This document shows, in pieces, positions 9,267-21,805 of a DNA stretch of 64,000 bases. Origin of the DNA: Astrobacterium formosum. Its GTDB lineage: Bacteria; Pseudomonadota; Alphaproteobacteria; Rhizobiales; Xanthobacteraceae. Below the pieces are notes generated by a model that was not told where the DNA came from, ran no database searches, and worked only from the letters and a program-made list of their open reading frames with translations. The position numbers and the translations under genes are program-made. Numbering within the stretch: the first letter of the stretch is position 1; each line of letters opens with the position of its first letter. The DNA lies in contig JAVDCA010000013.1 of the NCBI GenBank assembly GCA_030848545.1, forward strand, positions 123,064 to 187,063, written 5' to 3'.

Positions 9267-10235
9267 CTACTCCGCCGCGGTACGATGTTCCGTTTCGGCA
9301 GCGAGGAAGCGCTCCGCTTCCAATGCCGCCATGCATCCCATGCCGGCCGCTGTCACCGCCTGGCGATAGACCTCGTCGGCCACATCGCCGGCGGCGAACA
9401 CGCCCGCGACCGAGGTCGCAGTCGAGTGCGGCGCCACCTTGATGTAGCCCGACGGTTTGGTGTCGACTTGTCCGGCGACCAGCGCGCTTGCCGGCGCATG
9501 CCCGATCGCGACGAACAGCCCGTCCGTCTTGAGATTCGTGAGGGCGCCCGTCTTGACGTTCCTGAGCTTGACGCCCGTGACCTTGGGCGGCGTGCCGCCA
9601 TTGCCGAGAATGTCTTCGACCACGCTATTCCACACCACCGAGACCCTGGGATTGCGCAACAGGCGGTCCTGCATGATCTTCTCGGCGCGAAACGAGTCGC
9701 GGCGATGGACGAGCGTCACCTTGGTGGCGAAGTTGGTGAGGAACAGCGCCTCCTCGACCGCGGTGTTGCCGCCGCCGACCACCACGACCTCCTTGCCGCG
9801 GTAGAAGAAGCCGTCGCAGGTCGCGCACGCCGAGACCCCAAATCCCTTGTAGGTCTCTTCCGAGGCGAGGCCGAGCCAGCGCGCCTGGGCGCCGGTGGCG
9901 ATCACCAATGCGTCGGCCATGTAGACGTCGCCCGAATCGCATTCGATCCGGAACGGCCGCCTCGACAGATCGACCTTGCCGACGTGGTCGATCACGATCC
10001 GGGCGCCCACATGGGCGGCCTGGGCCTGCATCTGTTCCATCAACCAGGGGCCCTGGATGGCTTCCGCGAAGCCCGGATAGTTTTCCACGTCGGTCGTGAT
10101 GGTGAGCTGGCCACCCGGTTGGATGCCCTGGATCAGGATGGGCTCCAGCATGGCGCGCGCCGCATAGATAGCGGCCGTGTAGCCGGCCGGTCCGGACCCG
10201 ATGATGACAAGCTTGGCGTGGGTAGTCTCGCCCAT
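9267..10235 (-). CDS. trxB: Thioredoxin-disulfide reductase
   Basis: 322 residues, typical length. FAD-binding GSGPAGYTAAIYAARA near the N-terminus, the redox-active pair Cys137 and Cys140 in SACATCDGFFY, the NADPH-binding VVGGGNTAVEEALFLTNFA with HRRDSFRAEKIM, and the C-terminal FAD contact GVFAAGDVAD. It transfers electrons from NADPH through FAD to thioredoxin in the cytosol. Start ATG at 10235 (MGETTHAKLVIIGSGPAGYT). It is divergent from the Lrp-type regulator across 243 bp, a comparatively AT-rich interval that should carry both promoters. Confidence 0.97.
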   Translation of the reverse strand: MGETTHAKLVIIGSGPAGYTAAIYAARAMLEPILIQGIQPGGQLTITTDVENYPGFAEAIQGPWLMEQMQAQAAHVGARIVIDHVGKVDLSRRPFRIECDSGDVYMADALVIATGAQARWLGLASEETYKGFGVSACATCDGFFYRGKEVVVVGGGNTAVEEALFLTNFATKVTLVHRRDSFRAEKIMQDRLLRNPRVSVVWNSVVEDILGNGGTPPKVTGVKLRNVKTGALTNLKTDGLFVAIGHAPASALVAGQVDTKPSGYIKVAPHSTATSVAGVFAAGDVADEVYRQAVTAAGMGCMAALEAERFLAAETEHRTAAE

Positions 10236-10478
10236 ACAACTTCCAACCTGCGGCCAGGCCCGCGGGGATCTGGCGCGCGCTTTCATGTTTGTTCCTGCGC
10301 CACCAATGTATGAAAATTCGCCAGCTATGCAAGATACGCAACCCTTCGGTTCCACAGCCTTATGGACGTCAAATAACTGCATACCTTTCAAGCTTGCTTG
10401 CGCAATATTCTTTCGTCCGCCGCGGAACCGGGTTACAAAGCCGGGCGCGCCTCCGCGACAGTGAATGGAACCCAACCA

Positions 10479-10958
10479 GTGTCTGCCCGCATCGACGCCA
10501 TCGACCGCAAAATCCTCAAAGAGCTGCAGGAAGACGGTCGCATCACCAATGTGGAGCTGGCCCGCCGGGTCGGCATTTCGGCGCCGCCCTGCCTGCGCCG
10601 GGTGCGGGCCCTGGAGGAGGCCGGCTACATCAAGGGCTATCGCGGCCTCCTGGACGAAAAGCTGCTCGGTTTTGAAGTGACGGTGTTCGCCATGGTGCAC
10701 CTGTCCAGTCAGGCGGACAGCGACCTCGCCGAGTTCGAACGATTCGTGCGCGCCCAGCCGCTGGTGCGTGAATGCTGGATGCTGTCGGGCGAGATCGACT
10801 TCATCCTCAAATGCGTCGCTCCCGACCTCAAGACATTCCAGGCGTTCGTCACCGAGCTCACCACCGCCCCGCACGTGCGCAACGTCAAGACTTCGCTCAC
10901 CCTGCGCAATTCCAAGGATGCCGCCATGGTGCCGACGGAGACCCTGGCGCCGACGTGA
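10479..10958 (+). CDS. Lrp/AsnC-family transcriptional regulator
   Basis: 159 residues. The N-terminal helix-turn-helix (IDRKILKELQEDGRITNVEL and ARRVGISAPPCLRRVRALE) is followed by the RAM ligand-binding domain (VTVFAMVHLSSQ, VRECWMLSGEIDFILKCVAPDL, VRNVKTSLTL). Such proteins form octamers that sense amino acids. The GTG at 10479 with GGAA 8 nt upstream gives the usual start; GTG 10461 and ATG 10398 in the same frame are alternatives. It is divergent from trxB, so control of trxB or of itself is possible but unproven. Confidence 0.9.
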   Translation: MSARIDAIDRKILKELQEDGRITNVELARRVGISAPPCLRRVRALEEAGYIKGYRGLLDEKLLGFEVTVFAMVHLSSQADSDLAEFERFVRAQPLVRECWMLSGEIDFILKCVAPDLKTFQAFVTELTTAPHVRNVKTSLTLRNSKDAAMVPTETLAPT

Positions 10959-11338
10959 GTGTCCGATCGAAGCCCCGTCCCCCGTCCGCGGCGGTCGAGC
11001 GAATGCGCTCCGCGGATCGGCGTCCGATCGACTCTTCGTCTCCGTGAATTGCGCTTCGCGCGCTCGCGCGGCCTCGTTCGGTCGCCGTTGACCGACTGGC
11101 AGCCGTCACACAGCAGGTGTCGTGCTGCGAGCCGGTATCATCATCAACTTTGTCGCGAGCATCCCGGACGACTCGTTTGAGCGGCATCATGGCGATGCAT
11201 GACCCTCGATGGAATCGATTGCACCGGCACCGCAGCGGTCCCGTCTCGTCGTTTATGTGAAGCGGCCCTCGCCGTCACGCCCCCCACATCGATGGCGAAC
11301 GATCACGGATCGGCGGATATTCCGAGGAGGGCCGGTTC
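10959..11338. other. 380-bp intergenic region upstream of the flavocytochrome genes
   Basis: No supportable gene on either strand. A segment around 11120-11155 (GTATCATCATCAACTTTGTC) is less GC-rich and might contain the promoter for the cytochrome gene. GAGGAGG at 11324-11330 is the ribosome site of the next gene. Confidence 0.5.
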
Positions 11339-11731
11339 GTGAAGTTTTCTCACCTGATGCTGCTCGCCGCCACGGCGCTGTTCGTCGCGATGTTCTCCAC
11401 AGGCACCGTTTCGCGGGCGCAGACCATGGTCAGCGCCGCCGCGCGCACCCATCAGGCTCTCGGCATCAAATGCGCCGATTGTCACGCCAGCGCCAAGCCG
11501 ACGGCGGCGGCGCCGGCGGCCGCGTGCCTCAAGTGCCACGGCAATGCCGACGGCATCTATCCGGGCAAGGGACGCAAGCAATACGTCGGCGACGGCGGTG
11601 CCGTGAAGAGCGTCAATCCGCACCAGTCGCATCTCGTCGAGTTGCCCTGCAACGAGTGCCACAAGACGCACCGGGCGAGCGTGAACTACTGCGACAACTG
11701 CCACCTGTTCGGCGACATGCGGGTGAAGTGA
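11339..11731 (+). CDS. Periplasmic tetraheme c-type cytochrome (flavocytochrome c heme subunit)
   Basis: 130 residues starting with GTG after a strong GAGGAGG ribosome site. A Sec signal (about 1-27, ending SRAQ) is followed by four heme-attachment motifs: CADCH (45-49), CLKCH (63-67), CNECH (104-108) and CDNCH (118-122). Spare histidines (His38, His95, His98, His111) could supply axial ligands. Size and spacing match the tetraheme cytochrome domain of Shewanella-type flavocytochromes c. The FAD subunit is encoded 32 bp downstream, so this protein most likely passes electrons to it from a membrane quinol dehydrogenase, which is not encoded in this window. Confidence 0.92.
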   Translation: MKFSHLMLLAATALFVAMFSTGTVSRAQTMVSAAARTHQALGIKCADCHASAKPTAAAPAAACLKCHGNADGIYPGKGRKQYVGDGGAVKSVNPHQSHLVELPCNECHKTHRASVNYCDNCHLFGDMRVK

Positions 11732-11763
11732 ACCGCGACGGAACGGAACGACGGAGACTTGCC

Positions 11764-13353
11764 ATGACCAAGCAGACCAGCACACCGCGTCGCGACTTCC
11801 TCAGGCTGACGGGCGCCGGTGCCGTGGCGGCGGCGACGGCCGCGATGACCGGGACGACGGAGGCCGCCAGGGCGGATGGGCATCCCTACAGCGGGCCGTT
11901 GCCGAAGAAATGGGACGGCGCCTACGATCTCGTCATCGTCGGCGGTGGCGGCACTGGCCTGTGCGCGGCCATCGAAGCGGTGCAGCGCAAGCTCAAGATC
12001 CTGGTGATCGAGAAGATGCCGTTCATCGGCGGCGTTTCGTCGATGTCGTCCGGCTATCTCTACGGGGCCGGCACCCGGCTGCAGAAAGAGCAGGGCATCA
12101 AGGACTGCTCGGTCGACATCTGGTGGAAGAAGTTCGAAGACGGCACCGCCTGGTCGGAGCCGCTCAAGCGCGTCCGCGACAACTCCCTGAACTCGCCGAT
12201 CTATTACGGGATCACCAAGCGCAACCAGGAGCTCTTCAAGAACATCGTGTGGGAGTACCACACCTTGATCGACTTCCTGATCGGGTACGGCGCCAAGTTC
12301 GCTCCCCTCGACCAGCGTTGGCCGTTCATGCATCTCGTCGTCGATCGGACCCTGCCGGTCGTATTCCAGAACATCGCCATCGATCTGCGCAAGCACGGCG
12401 GCAAGATCATCACCTCGACGCGTGCCAACAAGATCTATCTCGACGCCGGCGGCCGGGTGGCGGGCGTTCGCGCCGTCGACAGTTCCGGCAGGGATTTCAA
12501 CTTCCGCACCCGCGCGCTCCTGATGGCGAGCGGCGGCTTTCTCGACAATGACAAGCTGATCGAGCGCTACATGCCGTACTGGGCCGGCAAGGGCAGGGTG
12601 CCGTCGGCCTTCTTGTTCTCGAACGGCGGCGCCATGAACCAGCAGACTGGCGACGGCATCCTCATGGGGCTGGAGGTGAACGCCTCGGTCGACGACATGG
12701 ATGCCGGATTCAAATACAAGATCGCGCCCAAGAACCGTGGCGATGCGGTGGTCAACGGCATCGCCACCATGCAGTCCCCGATGCTGTTCGTCACTCCGGA
12801 AGGCAAGCGCGTCGGCGACGAGCGGCAGAACTACACGCTGCTCACCATGGCGCTCGTTCGCGCCGGCGCCAAGCATTGCCACTTCGTCTTCGACGAGGCG
12901 GCGATGGAGACGACCGGCGCCAAGACCTTCGGGTTCAGGGAACTGGTCGAAAAGGGCGTCATCTTCGCGGCCGACACGCTGCGCGAGGCGGCGACCAAGG
13001 CGGGCCTTGATCCCGATGGCTTGCAGGCGACGGTCGAGCGTTTCAACAAGGACTTCGACGAGAAGGGGGTCGACTCGGTGTTCGGCAAGACCGGGCCGCT
13101 CTTCCAGAAGGTCGAGAAGCCGCGCTTCTACGTCAGCGACAAACACTACCCGGTCCGCTTCAAGACCGAGGGCGGCCTGGAAACCGACGCCCACACGCGC
13201 GTTCTCGACCACCGGACCGTGCTGCCGATCCCCGGCCTCTATGCGGCCGGATCGACCAGCGGGACCTGTACGGCCTCGCTCGGTGACGTCATGCAATGCG
13301 GCCGCATGTCGGCGCGCTACATCGCCGAGGACGTGGCGACGAAGCGGGTGTGA
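11764..13353 (+). CDS. Tat-exported FAD-binding fumarate reductase-like flavoprotein (flavocytochrome c FAD subunit)
   Basis: 529 residues. Tat signal TPRRDFLRLTGAGAVAAATA; FAD Rossmann motif DLVIVGGGGTGLCAAIEA (about 55-72); FAD_binding_2 domain throughout; C-terminal FAD contact LPIPGLYAAGSTSGTCTASL. Known relatives are fumarate, urocanate and other enoate reductases and ketosteroid dehydrogenases. The fumarate-reductase signature of the HGxNRLGGNA type is absent here; the equivalent segment reads SGTCTASLGDVMQCGRMSAR. The substrate is therefore probably not fumarate and is unknown. With the upstream tetraheme protein it forms a two-gene flavocytochrome c acting in the periplasm. Confidence 0.9.
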   Translation: MTKQTSTPRRDFLRLTGAGAVAAATAAMTGTTEAARADGHPYSGPLPKKWDGAYDLVIVGGGGTGLCAAIEAVQRKLKILVIEKMPFIGGVSSMSSGYLYGAGTRLQKEQGIKDCSVDIWWKKFEDGTAWSEPLKRVRDNSLNSPIYYGITKRNQELFKNIVWEYHTLIDFLIGYGAKFAPLDQRWPFMHLVVDRTLPVVFQNIAIDLRKHGGKIITSTRANKIYLDAGGRVAGVRAVDSSGRDFNFRTRALLMASGGFLDNDKLIERYMPYWAGKGRVPSAFLFSNGGAMNQQTGDGILMGLEVNASVDDMDAGFKYKIAPKNRGDAVVNGIATMQSPMLFVTPEGKRVGDERQNYTLLTMALVRAGAKHCHFVFDEAAMETTGAKTFGFRELVEKGVIFAADTLREAATKAGLDPDGLQATVERFNKDFDEKGVDSVFGKTGPLFQKVEKPRFYVSDKHYPVRFKTEGGLETDAHTRVLDHRTVLPIPGLYAAGSTSGTCTASLGDVMQCGRMSARYIAEDVATKRV

Positions 13354-13601
13354 TACCCGCAGGAGTCGATCCCACTGCCTTTGGTCTGATACCAGCCGTC
13401 GTTACTGATGACTCAGGAGGACGGTCAAGGTCAATGAAGGTTGGTCTGAGGTCAGACTATCGGGGTCGAGCCCGTCATTGCGGATCTACGGCCTTGGGGG
13501 CGCCGGAAAGACGGGGGCGTTCAATACATCCGGCAGGCAACGACAGGGCACCCCCGGGGCGCCCTCATCGTGCGTAACACTACCCGAAACCAGGGGCGCA
13601 A

Positions 13602-14075
13602 TCAGCGCCACTCCACCTTGGTGACCTCGTAGGCCTTGGCGCCCCCGGGGGTCACGACTTCCACTGACGCGCCCTTCTTCTTGCCGATGAGCGCGCGGGC
13701 GAGCGGCGACGTGATGGAGATGCGGCCCGCTTTGGCGTCCGCCTCCGGCTCGCCGACGATCTGCCACACCGCTTTCTTCTCGGTGTCCTCGTCGATCAGC
13801 GTCACGGTGGCGCCGAACTTGACGGTGTCGCCCGAGAGTTTGGCGACGTCGATCACCTCGGCGCGCGCGAGCTTGTCCTCGAGCTCGGCGATGCGGCCCT
13901 CGTTGAGCGACTGCTGCTCCTTGGCGGCGTGATACTCGGCATTCTCCGACAGGTCGCCGTGCGTGCGCGCCTCGGTGATCTGCTCGATGATGCGAGGACG
14001 CTCGACCGACTGGCGTTGCTTCAACTCGCTCTCGAGCACCGCGTAACCCGCGGCTGTCATCGGTATCTTATCCAT
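13602..14075 (-). CDS. greA: Transcription elongation factor GreA
   Basis: 157 residues, standard length. The N-terminal coiled coil (about 1-75) carries the acidic tip ([18 protein letters not shown]); the C-terminal FKBP-like domain ends [20 protein letters not shown] and AYEVTKVEW. GreA enters the secondary channel of RNA polymerase and stimulates cleavage of backtracked transcripts. GGAGGA precedes the ATG at 14075. It lies 115 bp downstream of carB on the same strand, an arrangement recalled from other Rhizobiales. Confidence 0.96.
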   Translation of the reverse strand: MDKIPMTAAGYAVLESELKQRQSVERPRIIEQITEARTHGDLSENAEYHAAKEQQSLNEGRIAELEDKLARAEVIDVAKLSGDTVKFGATVTLIDEDTEKKAVWQIVGEPEADAKAGRISITSPLARALIGKKKGASVEVVTPGGAKAYEVTKVEWR

Positions 14076-14190
14076 CGCTCCATAATCCTCCGCAGACAAA
14101 AAAGTTCCGATCGCGGGCGGCCGCGCCGTCACCGCGATCGTGAACTCTCTGTCGAACTGGCGCCGCCCCGGCTCGCCGGGGCGGGTGACT

Positions 14191-17670
<3,480 letters not shown>

Positions 17671-17977
17671 CCGGGTTCCGGACAGTCAGAGGAATGTCTC
17701 GCGGGTACGTAATCAAAAGGCTTCGCGCACGCCGCGAAGCCCTGATTCCAACCCCGCCGCTCGAACCGTTTCCGGCCACCGAACGGCATTTTTCGCGTGC
17801 TCGCCCGCACGTCGAAGTTCCGTCGCGCGGCGAAGCGACCCATTAACCCAGAATCGCCGGTGAGGGAAGGGTTGCCCACGGGAGCCCAAACGTCCCTCCC
17901 CCGAAAGCGACGATTTTCCAACGCGGCGGGTACGACCTGGCGGCGGGTACGACCTGAGAGACGGCGGGGAGAGTGCC

Positions 17978-18020
17978 AAAAAACGGAAGGGGCGGGTGCT
18001 GGAGGACACCCGCCCCTTTT
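17978..18020 (-). terminator. Strong hairpin terminator, usable on both strands
   Basis: A 12-bp perfect stem AAGGGGCGGGTG/CACCCGCCCCTT (17987-17998 with 18007-18018) has an 8-nt loop. On the minus strand it is followed by CCGTTTTTT. On the plus strand the U run is shorter (TTTT, 18017-18020). It insulates carB from the upstream methyltransferase gene. Confidence 0.85.
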
Positions 18021-18118
18021 AAAAGCAATAATTCCAGCCCGACTTGGGAATCCGACTTAGGACTGTAACCAAGTTTGGAGGTTTTTAGGCCTCCGCGTCG
18101 CCGCTCCGCCACCGGACC
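17978..18118 (-). ncRNA. Possible small RNA with tRNA-like 5' end, upstream of carB
   Basis: On the minus strand a -10-like TATAAA (18125-18130) is followed by GGTCCGGTGGCGGAGCGGCG, which resembles the acceptor and D-arm start of Leu/Cys-type tRNAs. Next comes a perfect stem GGAGG/CCTCC with an 8-nt loop containing TAA. No normal T arm follows, so it is not a working tRNA. The transcript would end at the hairpin 17987-18018 and T6 (17978-17983), giving about 140 nt. No good -35 is seen. The alternative is that this is only the 3' untranslated region and terminator of the methyltransferase gene upstream. Confidence 0.3.
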
Positions 18119-18192
18119 TTACTCTTTATACACCTTATGCGGTCGGGATGGTACCTTTTCGCGGTGTCGTGTCGATCATGGCTAAGGATCGG

Positions 18193-18918
18193 TTAACGCA
18201 CAGCTGCGCCGGGCGGTGTCGGGCGGGCCAGAAACGTCATCCTGGCCTGGTTGTGGCCGATATTTCTGGCAGAGCGCTCGCCTGCGAAACCGGCAGCGGC
18301 CAGATGTTCGCGCATGCCGGTCTCGGCATGGCGGGTGAGGCCGAGCGAGGAACGCAGCCACCAGTAGTTGGAGAACAGCGTCCGCACGAGGCCGAAGAGC
18401 GCGGCGAGGAAGAAGCCCTCGCGGGCACCGAAGCGCAAGAGCGCAAGGGCGTCGGTGAACGCCTGCGTGTGCGGCTGCAGCACGTCGCCGATCACGAGGC
18501 AGCCATCGCTGGCCAGGAGACGGCGAAACCGGGCCAGCGTGGCATCGAGCTCCGCCGGCGTCAGGTATTGGGACACCGAGTGCATGATGATCAGGTCGAA
18601 GGATCCGTCGGCCGCGGCGGCGAGGTCATCGGGCCCGATCACCTCGATTTTTGCCTCGCCGGCGAAGCGTTTGCGCAGCCGCTCGCGCAGCCCGGGCGCC
18701 GCCTCGCACAGGACGAGCTGGCGCGCCTGCGCGGCGACGCGGTCGGCATGGAGGGCCTCGCCACAGCCATAGTCGAGCACGCGCGCCTGGCGCGACGGCC
18801 GATGGGCGGCCACAAGGGCCGCGATGTCGTCGGCGATGACGCGGAAATGCACGTCCCGATGGCGCGGTCCCACGTAGATCGTGGGCGCCGAGTCGTAGAA
18901 ATCAATCCAATCGTCCAT
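18193..18918 (-). CDS. Class I SAM-dependent methyltransferase
   Basis: 241 residues starting MDDWIDFYDSAPTIYVGPRH. The SAM-binding motif I is VLDYGCGEALHAD (about 52-64), followed by a motif II acidic region and FDLIIMHSVSQYLTPAELD, typical of the Methyltransf_11/25 fold. The acceptor is unknown. The C-terminal third has a hydrophobic patch (EGFFLAALFGLVRTLFSNYW) that could contact a membrane or lipid substrate. The start ATG at 18918 is chosen because everything upstream in frame is the shadow of the cupin gene. Confidence 0.87.
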   Translation of the reverse strand: MDDWIDFYDSAPTIYVGPRHRDVHFRVIADDIAALVAAHRPSRQARVLDYGCGEALHADRVAAQARQLVLCEAAPGLRERLRKRFAGEAKIEVIGPDDLAAAADGSFDLIIMHSVSQYLTPAELDATLARFRRLLASDGCLVIGDVLQPHTQAFTDALALLRFGAREGFFLAALFGLVRTLFSNYWWLRSSLGLTRHAETGMREHLAAAGFAGERSARNIGHNQARMTFLARPTPPGAAVR

Positions 18919-19010
18919 GGTGAGAAGATGCCGGCAGCTGAAGTCGCGCGGCACTCTATAGCCCATATCCGGCGCCGAAGAACAAGGTTCGGCGTCTGGA
19001 CGGCCCGAGC

Positions 19011-19538
19011 TCAGCCCCAGAGTTGCTGCAGGGCGCCGTGGGCGCCGAACACCGGATCGGTGTCCGGCACCGGCACCTGCGGAATTGACGTGATCGCCTT
19101 GGCGTATTCGGCCTTGCTGCCGAGGCAGAGATCGTAGCGGCCGGTGCGCGGATAGCAGCCGATGACCATGAGGTCGGGACTGGCCCACACGCCCTGATGG
19201 CCGGTGCCGGCCGGTACGACGACCACGTCGCCGCTGAAGAGCTCGATATCGCGGCCATTGCTGCCGCCGAAGCGCATCCGGGCACGGCCGCGGGCGATGC
19301 CCATCGCCTCGTGAATGGAGGAGTGATACTGGGTCTCCGGATATAGGCCGGCGCGCCAGAGGTCCCTCCAGCCGTTGGCCAGGAAGGCTTTTTCGATCAC
19401 CTGCTCGGGATCGGCGGTGCCCTTGAGGTCGATGGCGTTGCGGTAGACGAGCAGCGGCAGGCGCGGATTGTTGGGAATCGTGCCGTCGGCGGCGAACAGA
19501 TGAGTTTCCGGGGCAATCAGGCTGGTCGTCAACGTCAT
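19011..19538 (-). CDS. Cupin-domain protein (YjlB-like)
   Basis: 175 residues. The region NNPRLPLLVYRNAI, then YHSSIHEAMGIARGRARMRFGG, then LFSGDVVVVPAGTGHQGV follows the double-motif cupin pattern, with candidate metal ligands in HSSIHE (two His, one Glu) and the His of GTGHQGV. YjlB-type cupins are cytosolic beta-barrels of undetermined activity. It lies 92 bp upstream of the methyltransferase gene on the same strand and may be cotranscribed with it. Confidence 0.85.
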   Translation of the reverse strand: MTLTTSLIAPETHLFAADGTIPNNPRLPLLVYRNAIDLKGTADPEQVIEKAFLANGWRDLWRAGLYPETQYHSSIHEAMGIARGRARMRFGGSNGRDIELFSGDVVVVPAGTGHQGVWASPDLMVIGCYPRTGRYDLCLGSKAEYAKAITSIPQVPVPDTDPVFGAHGALQQLWG

Positions 19539-19755
19539 CTCGTGGCAGCCGGAAAAAGAGCTCGTTCATGCAGGGGCGAAAGTCGCCAGGATAGTCCCAA
19601 GTCGGGTTTAATGACGACTTAACCCATGCGGGCCGACGCTCTCGCGCCATGCGGGAAACGTTCGCCGCCGCCCCTCTTTAGCAAAGTATCAAGCCTCCCC
19701 GGCGAGGATGCCTGTCATACGGCCGCTTTTCGCGGACGTGGTTGCGGGTAGGTGT

Positions 19756-20529
19756 ATGCGTGCGAGCGTGCGGGTGTCGGCGTCTGCCGTCTCGGTCGGC
19801 GTCGCCATGGTCTTGGGGTCGCTTGCGGCCATGGCGGATGGCCTCGATCGCGCCGCCTGTGCGGCGCGTGCCGAAGACCGTCCCGACGCCGTTCTGTCCG
19901 TGCGTGGCCGTGTCGACTTCGGCTGGATGGCGGAGGCGGAGCACTTCGCGGGCCGACCGGCGGTGGCGCCCTATACGGTCCGCATCATTGCCCGGGATGG
20001 CCCGCGTTCGCTCGTCGCCCACGATCGTCTCGTCCTGCCCGGTCTGCCATCCGAATGGATCACGGTGACGCGCGCTGCTGATCTCGTGTTGTGCTCGCGC
20101 CGCCTTCCCGCCACCGTGGTCATCGCCCGCCAGTTCTGCACGGCTCAAGTCTCGGCCGGCGACATCGCCAACAGCGAGATCGAGGAGATCACCTTCTTGG
20201 GTGGCGTCACTTGGCTCGCCGACGATCTTTTCGCGGAAGCCGGCATTGCAGAAGCCGGCAGTGCCCAGGCCGATGGCCGCGTACCCGCCGAGATCGTCGA
20301 CGAACTGCGCCACGATGTCGCGATGGCGTCTCCTGCGGGCCATGCCCGCGACCCCGATCAGCCGCATGTCATCGTCTATGCGCCGCAGGTGGCGCAATCC
20401 GTGGCCGCGTGGTCTGTCGTACCCATGTCGGAGGTATTGCAACAGGACGCCGGTGTCCCCGCGGCGTGTCTCGTGCGCCACGCCGACTTGCGGCGCGGCA
20501 TCGTGCCGGCGCGACGGCTGGGGCGCTAG
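19756..20529 (+). CDS. Exported protein of unknown function, 257 aa
   Basis: A signal peptide [20 protein letters not shown] (about 1-28, ending AAMA-DG) precedes a soluble region with no recognised domain. Four cysteines near CAARAE, LVLCSRR, QFCTAQ and AACLVRH could form disulfides. A longer in-frame start at 19708 exists but would bury the signal peptide. The opposite strand is open over most of this gene, but its translation is His/Arg/Asp-rich in the manner of a shadow. The 3' end overlaps the carA stop by 4 bp, tail to tail. Confidence 0.65.
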   Translation: MRASVRVSASAVSVGVAMVLGSLAAMADGLDRAACAARAEDRPDAVLSVRGRVDFGWMAEAEHFAGRPAVAPYTVRIIARDGPRSLVAHDRLVLPGLPSEWITVTRAADLVLCSRRLPATVVIARQFCTAQVSAGDIANSEIEEITFLGGVTWLADDLFAEAGIAEAGSAQADGRVPAEIVDELRHDVAMASPAGHARDPDQPHVIVYAPQVAQSVAAWSVVPMSEVLQQDAGVPAACLVRHADLRRGIVPARRLGR

Positions 20530-21716
20530 GCTCGCTTTTTCGCCCGCATCAGTTCGGCGAAGCGCTGGAACAGGTAGTGGCTGTCGCGCGGGCCCGGCGA
20601 GGCCTCGGGGTGGTACTGCACCGAGAACACCGGCTTGTCCTTGAGGGCGAGGCCGCAGTTCGAACCGTCGAACAGCGACACGTGGGTCTGTTCGACGTTC
20701 CCGGGCAGGCTGTCGCGGTCGACCGCGAAGCCGTGGTTCATGGACGTGATCTCCACCTTGCCGGTGGTCATGTCCTTGACCGGGTGGTTCGCCCCGTGAT
20801 GGCCCTGGTGCATCTTCTTGGTCGTGCCGCCGAGCGCGATGCCGAGCATCTGGTGGCCGAGGCAGATCCCGAAGGTGGGGGTGCCGGATGCGACGACATC
20901 GCGAATCACCGGCACCGCGTATTCGCCCGTCGCCGCCGGGTCGCCCGGTCCGTTGGACAGGAATACCCCGTCCGGCTTCATGGCCAGGATGTCTTCGGCC
21001 GAGGTCTTGGCCGGAACCACCGTCACCTTGGCGCCGGTGCCGGCCAGCAGCCGCAGGATGTTGCGCTTGATGCCGTAGTCGATGGCGACCACGTGGAATT
21101 CAGGGTTCTCCTGGCGGCCGTAGCCCTTGCCCCATTCCCACGGCGTCTCGTCCCAGGTGAAGCGCTGTCCGGACGTCACCATGGGCACGAGATCCATGCC
21201 GACCAGGCCGGGCCACTCGCGCGCTTCTTGTCTCAGGGCGTCGAGGTCGAACTTGCCCGACGGCTCGTGGGCGATCACGGCGTTGGGCATGCCGTTGGTG
21301 CGGATCAGGGCGGTCAGGGCGCGCGTGTCCAGGCCCGAGAGGCCGATGATGCCGCGGGCGCGCAGCCACTGGTCGAGATGGCGGGTGGCGCGGTAATTGG
21401 AGGGGTCGGTGATGACCGAGTGCAGGACCACGCCGCGGGCGCCCGGCGTCGCCGCCATGTTGACGGTTTCGATGTCCTCCTCGTTCGTTCCCACATTGCC
21501 GATGTGGGGGAACGTGAAGGTGATGATCTGCCCCGCATAGGAGGGATCGGTGAGGATCTCCTCATAGCCCGTCATGGCGGTGTTGAAGCAGACTTCGCCG
21601 ACCGCGTGGCCGGTGGCGCCGAAGCCGATGCCTTGCAGGATGGTGCCGTCGGCCAGCACCAGGAGGGCCGTGGCCTTGGGCTCGGTCCAGGAGGATTCGT
21701 CTTGTTCGAGGCTCAT
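20526..21716 (-). CDS. carA: Carbamoyl-phosphate synthase small subunit (glutaminase)
   Basis: 396 residues. An N-terminal CPSase small-chain domain (about 15-150, with [20 protein letters not shown]) is followed by a class I glutamine amidotransferase. The catalytic Cys is in [16 protein letters not shown] and the His-Glu pair in [11 protein letters not shown]. It hydrolyses glutamine and channels ammonia to CarB. carB is encoded about 2.9 kb away on the same strand with three genes between, so the two subunits are not in one simple operon. ATG at 21716. Confidence 0.97.
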   Translation of the reverse strand: MSLEQDESSWTEPKATALLVLADGTILQGIGFGATGHAVGEVCFNTAMTGYEEILTDPSYAGQIITFTFPHIGNVGTNEEDIETVNMAATPGARGVVLHSVITDPSNYRATRHLDQWLRARGIIGLSGLDTRALTALIRTNGMPNAVIAHEPSGKFDLDALRQEAREWPGLVGMDLVPMVTSGQRFTWDETPWEWGKGYGRQENPEFHVVAIDYGIKRNILRLLAGTGAKVTVVPAKTSAEDILAMKPDGVFLSNGPGDPAATGEYAVPVIRDVVASGTPTFGICLGHQMLGIALGGTTKKMHQGHHGANHPVKDMTTGKVEITSMNHGFAVDRDSLPGNVEQTHVSLFDGSNCGLALKDKPVFSVQYHPEASPGPRDSHYLFQRFAELMRAKKRA

Positions 21717-21805
21717 GAGCGCCGTAAATAGCCACGACTCCGGCGAGCGCCAAGGCCTTTGTCGGATTTTTCCGTCCCTTGGTCGACCACGGGGAGGCGT
21801 ACGGC

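Larger units (their letters stand above)
17671..18192. other. 520-bp intergenic region upstream of carB
   Basis: No protein gene. It contains a 15-nt direct repeat GGCGGGTACGACCTG (17925-17939 and 17942-17956), a strong bidirectional hairpin terminator (17987-18018), a CCGACTT direct repeat (18039-18045, 18052-18058) and a tRNA-like 5' half read on the minus strand (about 18072-18118). The carB promoter should lie between about 17671 and 17975. Confidence 0.6.

Noticed and set aside
17843..18112. 89-codon minus-strand frame through the carB upstream terminator
   Set aside because: It runs through a strong intrinsic terminator and is Pro/Gly/Leu low-complexity; not a likely protein.
18072..18118. 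A functional tRNA-Leu or tRNA-Cys gene
   Set aside because: The anticodon loop has 8 nt, no T arm or matching 3' acceptor with only Watson-Crick pairs is present; kept only as a possible small RNA.
19678..20481. 267-codon minus-strand frame opposite the exported unknown
   Set aside because: His/Arg/Asp-heavy composition without hydrophobic core; the plus strand has a clean signal peptide instead.
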